32,635 nucleotides of DNA from assembly GCA_910578365.1 (NCBI GenBank), contig CAJTRC010000024.1:1-32635 (forward strand), in the 5' to 3' direction. Below, piece by piece: positions 32,623-32,635 of the stretch (positions are counted from its first letter, which is position 1; every line of letters starts with the position of its first letter). The position numbers and the translations under genes were made by a program. Under the pieces are notes generated by a model, which worked only from the letters and a program-made list of their open reading frames with translations, was not told the DNA's origin and made no database searches. Source of the stretch: an uncultured Muribaculaceae bacterium (GTDB lineage Bacteria > Bacteroidota > Bacteroidia > Bacteroidales > Muribaculaceae).

Positions 32623-32635
32623 ATGATTACCGAAA
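32623..32635 (+). CDS. Possible start of a gene cut by the window end
   Basis: An ATG with three more codons ('MITE') runs off the window, about 27 bp after a promoter-like motif. Nothing can be said about the product. Confidence 0.3.

Noticed and set aside
1..32635. CRISPR arrays, prophage or restriction systems
   Set aside because: No direct-repeat arrays, integrases, phage structural genes or nuclease/methylase genes were seen; the IS is the only mobile element supported.

Overview
The window looks like a chromosomal segment of a Bacteroidales bacterium, most likely of the Muribaculaceae type (family placement is inference). The evidence is the gene set (RprXY-like two-component system, type-2-like IleRS, eukaryote/archaeal-type ProRS, S16 with a long tail, TonB receptor with a carboxypeptidase-regulatory-like N-domain, DUF4296 lipoprotein after lspA). 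Bacteroidetes-type promoters (TTTG-N19/20-TAnnTTTG) also recur upstream of genes, in place of obvious E. coli-type promoters. No rRNA, tRNA or CRISPR was found.

Layout. 1-1586: an IS4-family insertion sequence with 16-bp terminal repeats, whose right end lies 14 bp from the start codon of a small lipoprotein gene. 1601-4540 (+): that lipoprotein and a TonB-dependent receptor. 4567-9139 (-): a tightly packed cluster read as proS, umuD, umuC, a small HU-family protein, and a HU-like/transmembrane/LysM fusion protein. 9404-10286 (+): two tandem paralogous small envelope proteins, closed by a terminator. 10440-10973 (+): rpsP. 11093-16362 (+): ileS, a DksA/TraR-like regulator, lspA and a DUF4296-like lipoprotein. 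16469-21068 (+): parC-like topoisomerase subunit, a DUF3316-like protein and an S41 peptidase lipoprotein, joined by one-base stop/start overlaps. 21146-21619 (+): a small membrane protein. A 27-bp-stem terminator separates it from the convergent minus-strand genes. 21703-26120 (-): nhaA, then rprX, rprY and fldA. 26371-29530 (-): clpB and a small lipoprotein. 29633-31100 (-): thioredoxin, a pseudo-C39/VKOR membrane protein and an unrecognised 57-residue ORF. 31435-32514 (+): an exported protein with an N-terminal carboxypeptidase-regulatory-like domain. The window ends four codons into a possible further gene.

Themes. Most of the window is housekeeping: translation (proS, ileS, rpsP), lipoprotein maturation (lspA), topology (parC) and protein quality control (clpB). 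Three arrangements deserve a second look. The first is the proS-umuDC-HU-HU/LysM cluster, where SOS-type polymerase genes are coupled to a tRNA synthetase and to a protein that could bridge DNA and cell wall. The second is the thioredoxin-VKOR-small-peptide cassette. The third is a flavodoxin gene directly behind an RprXY system, with a Na+/H+ antiporter next to it.
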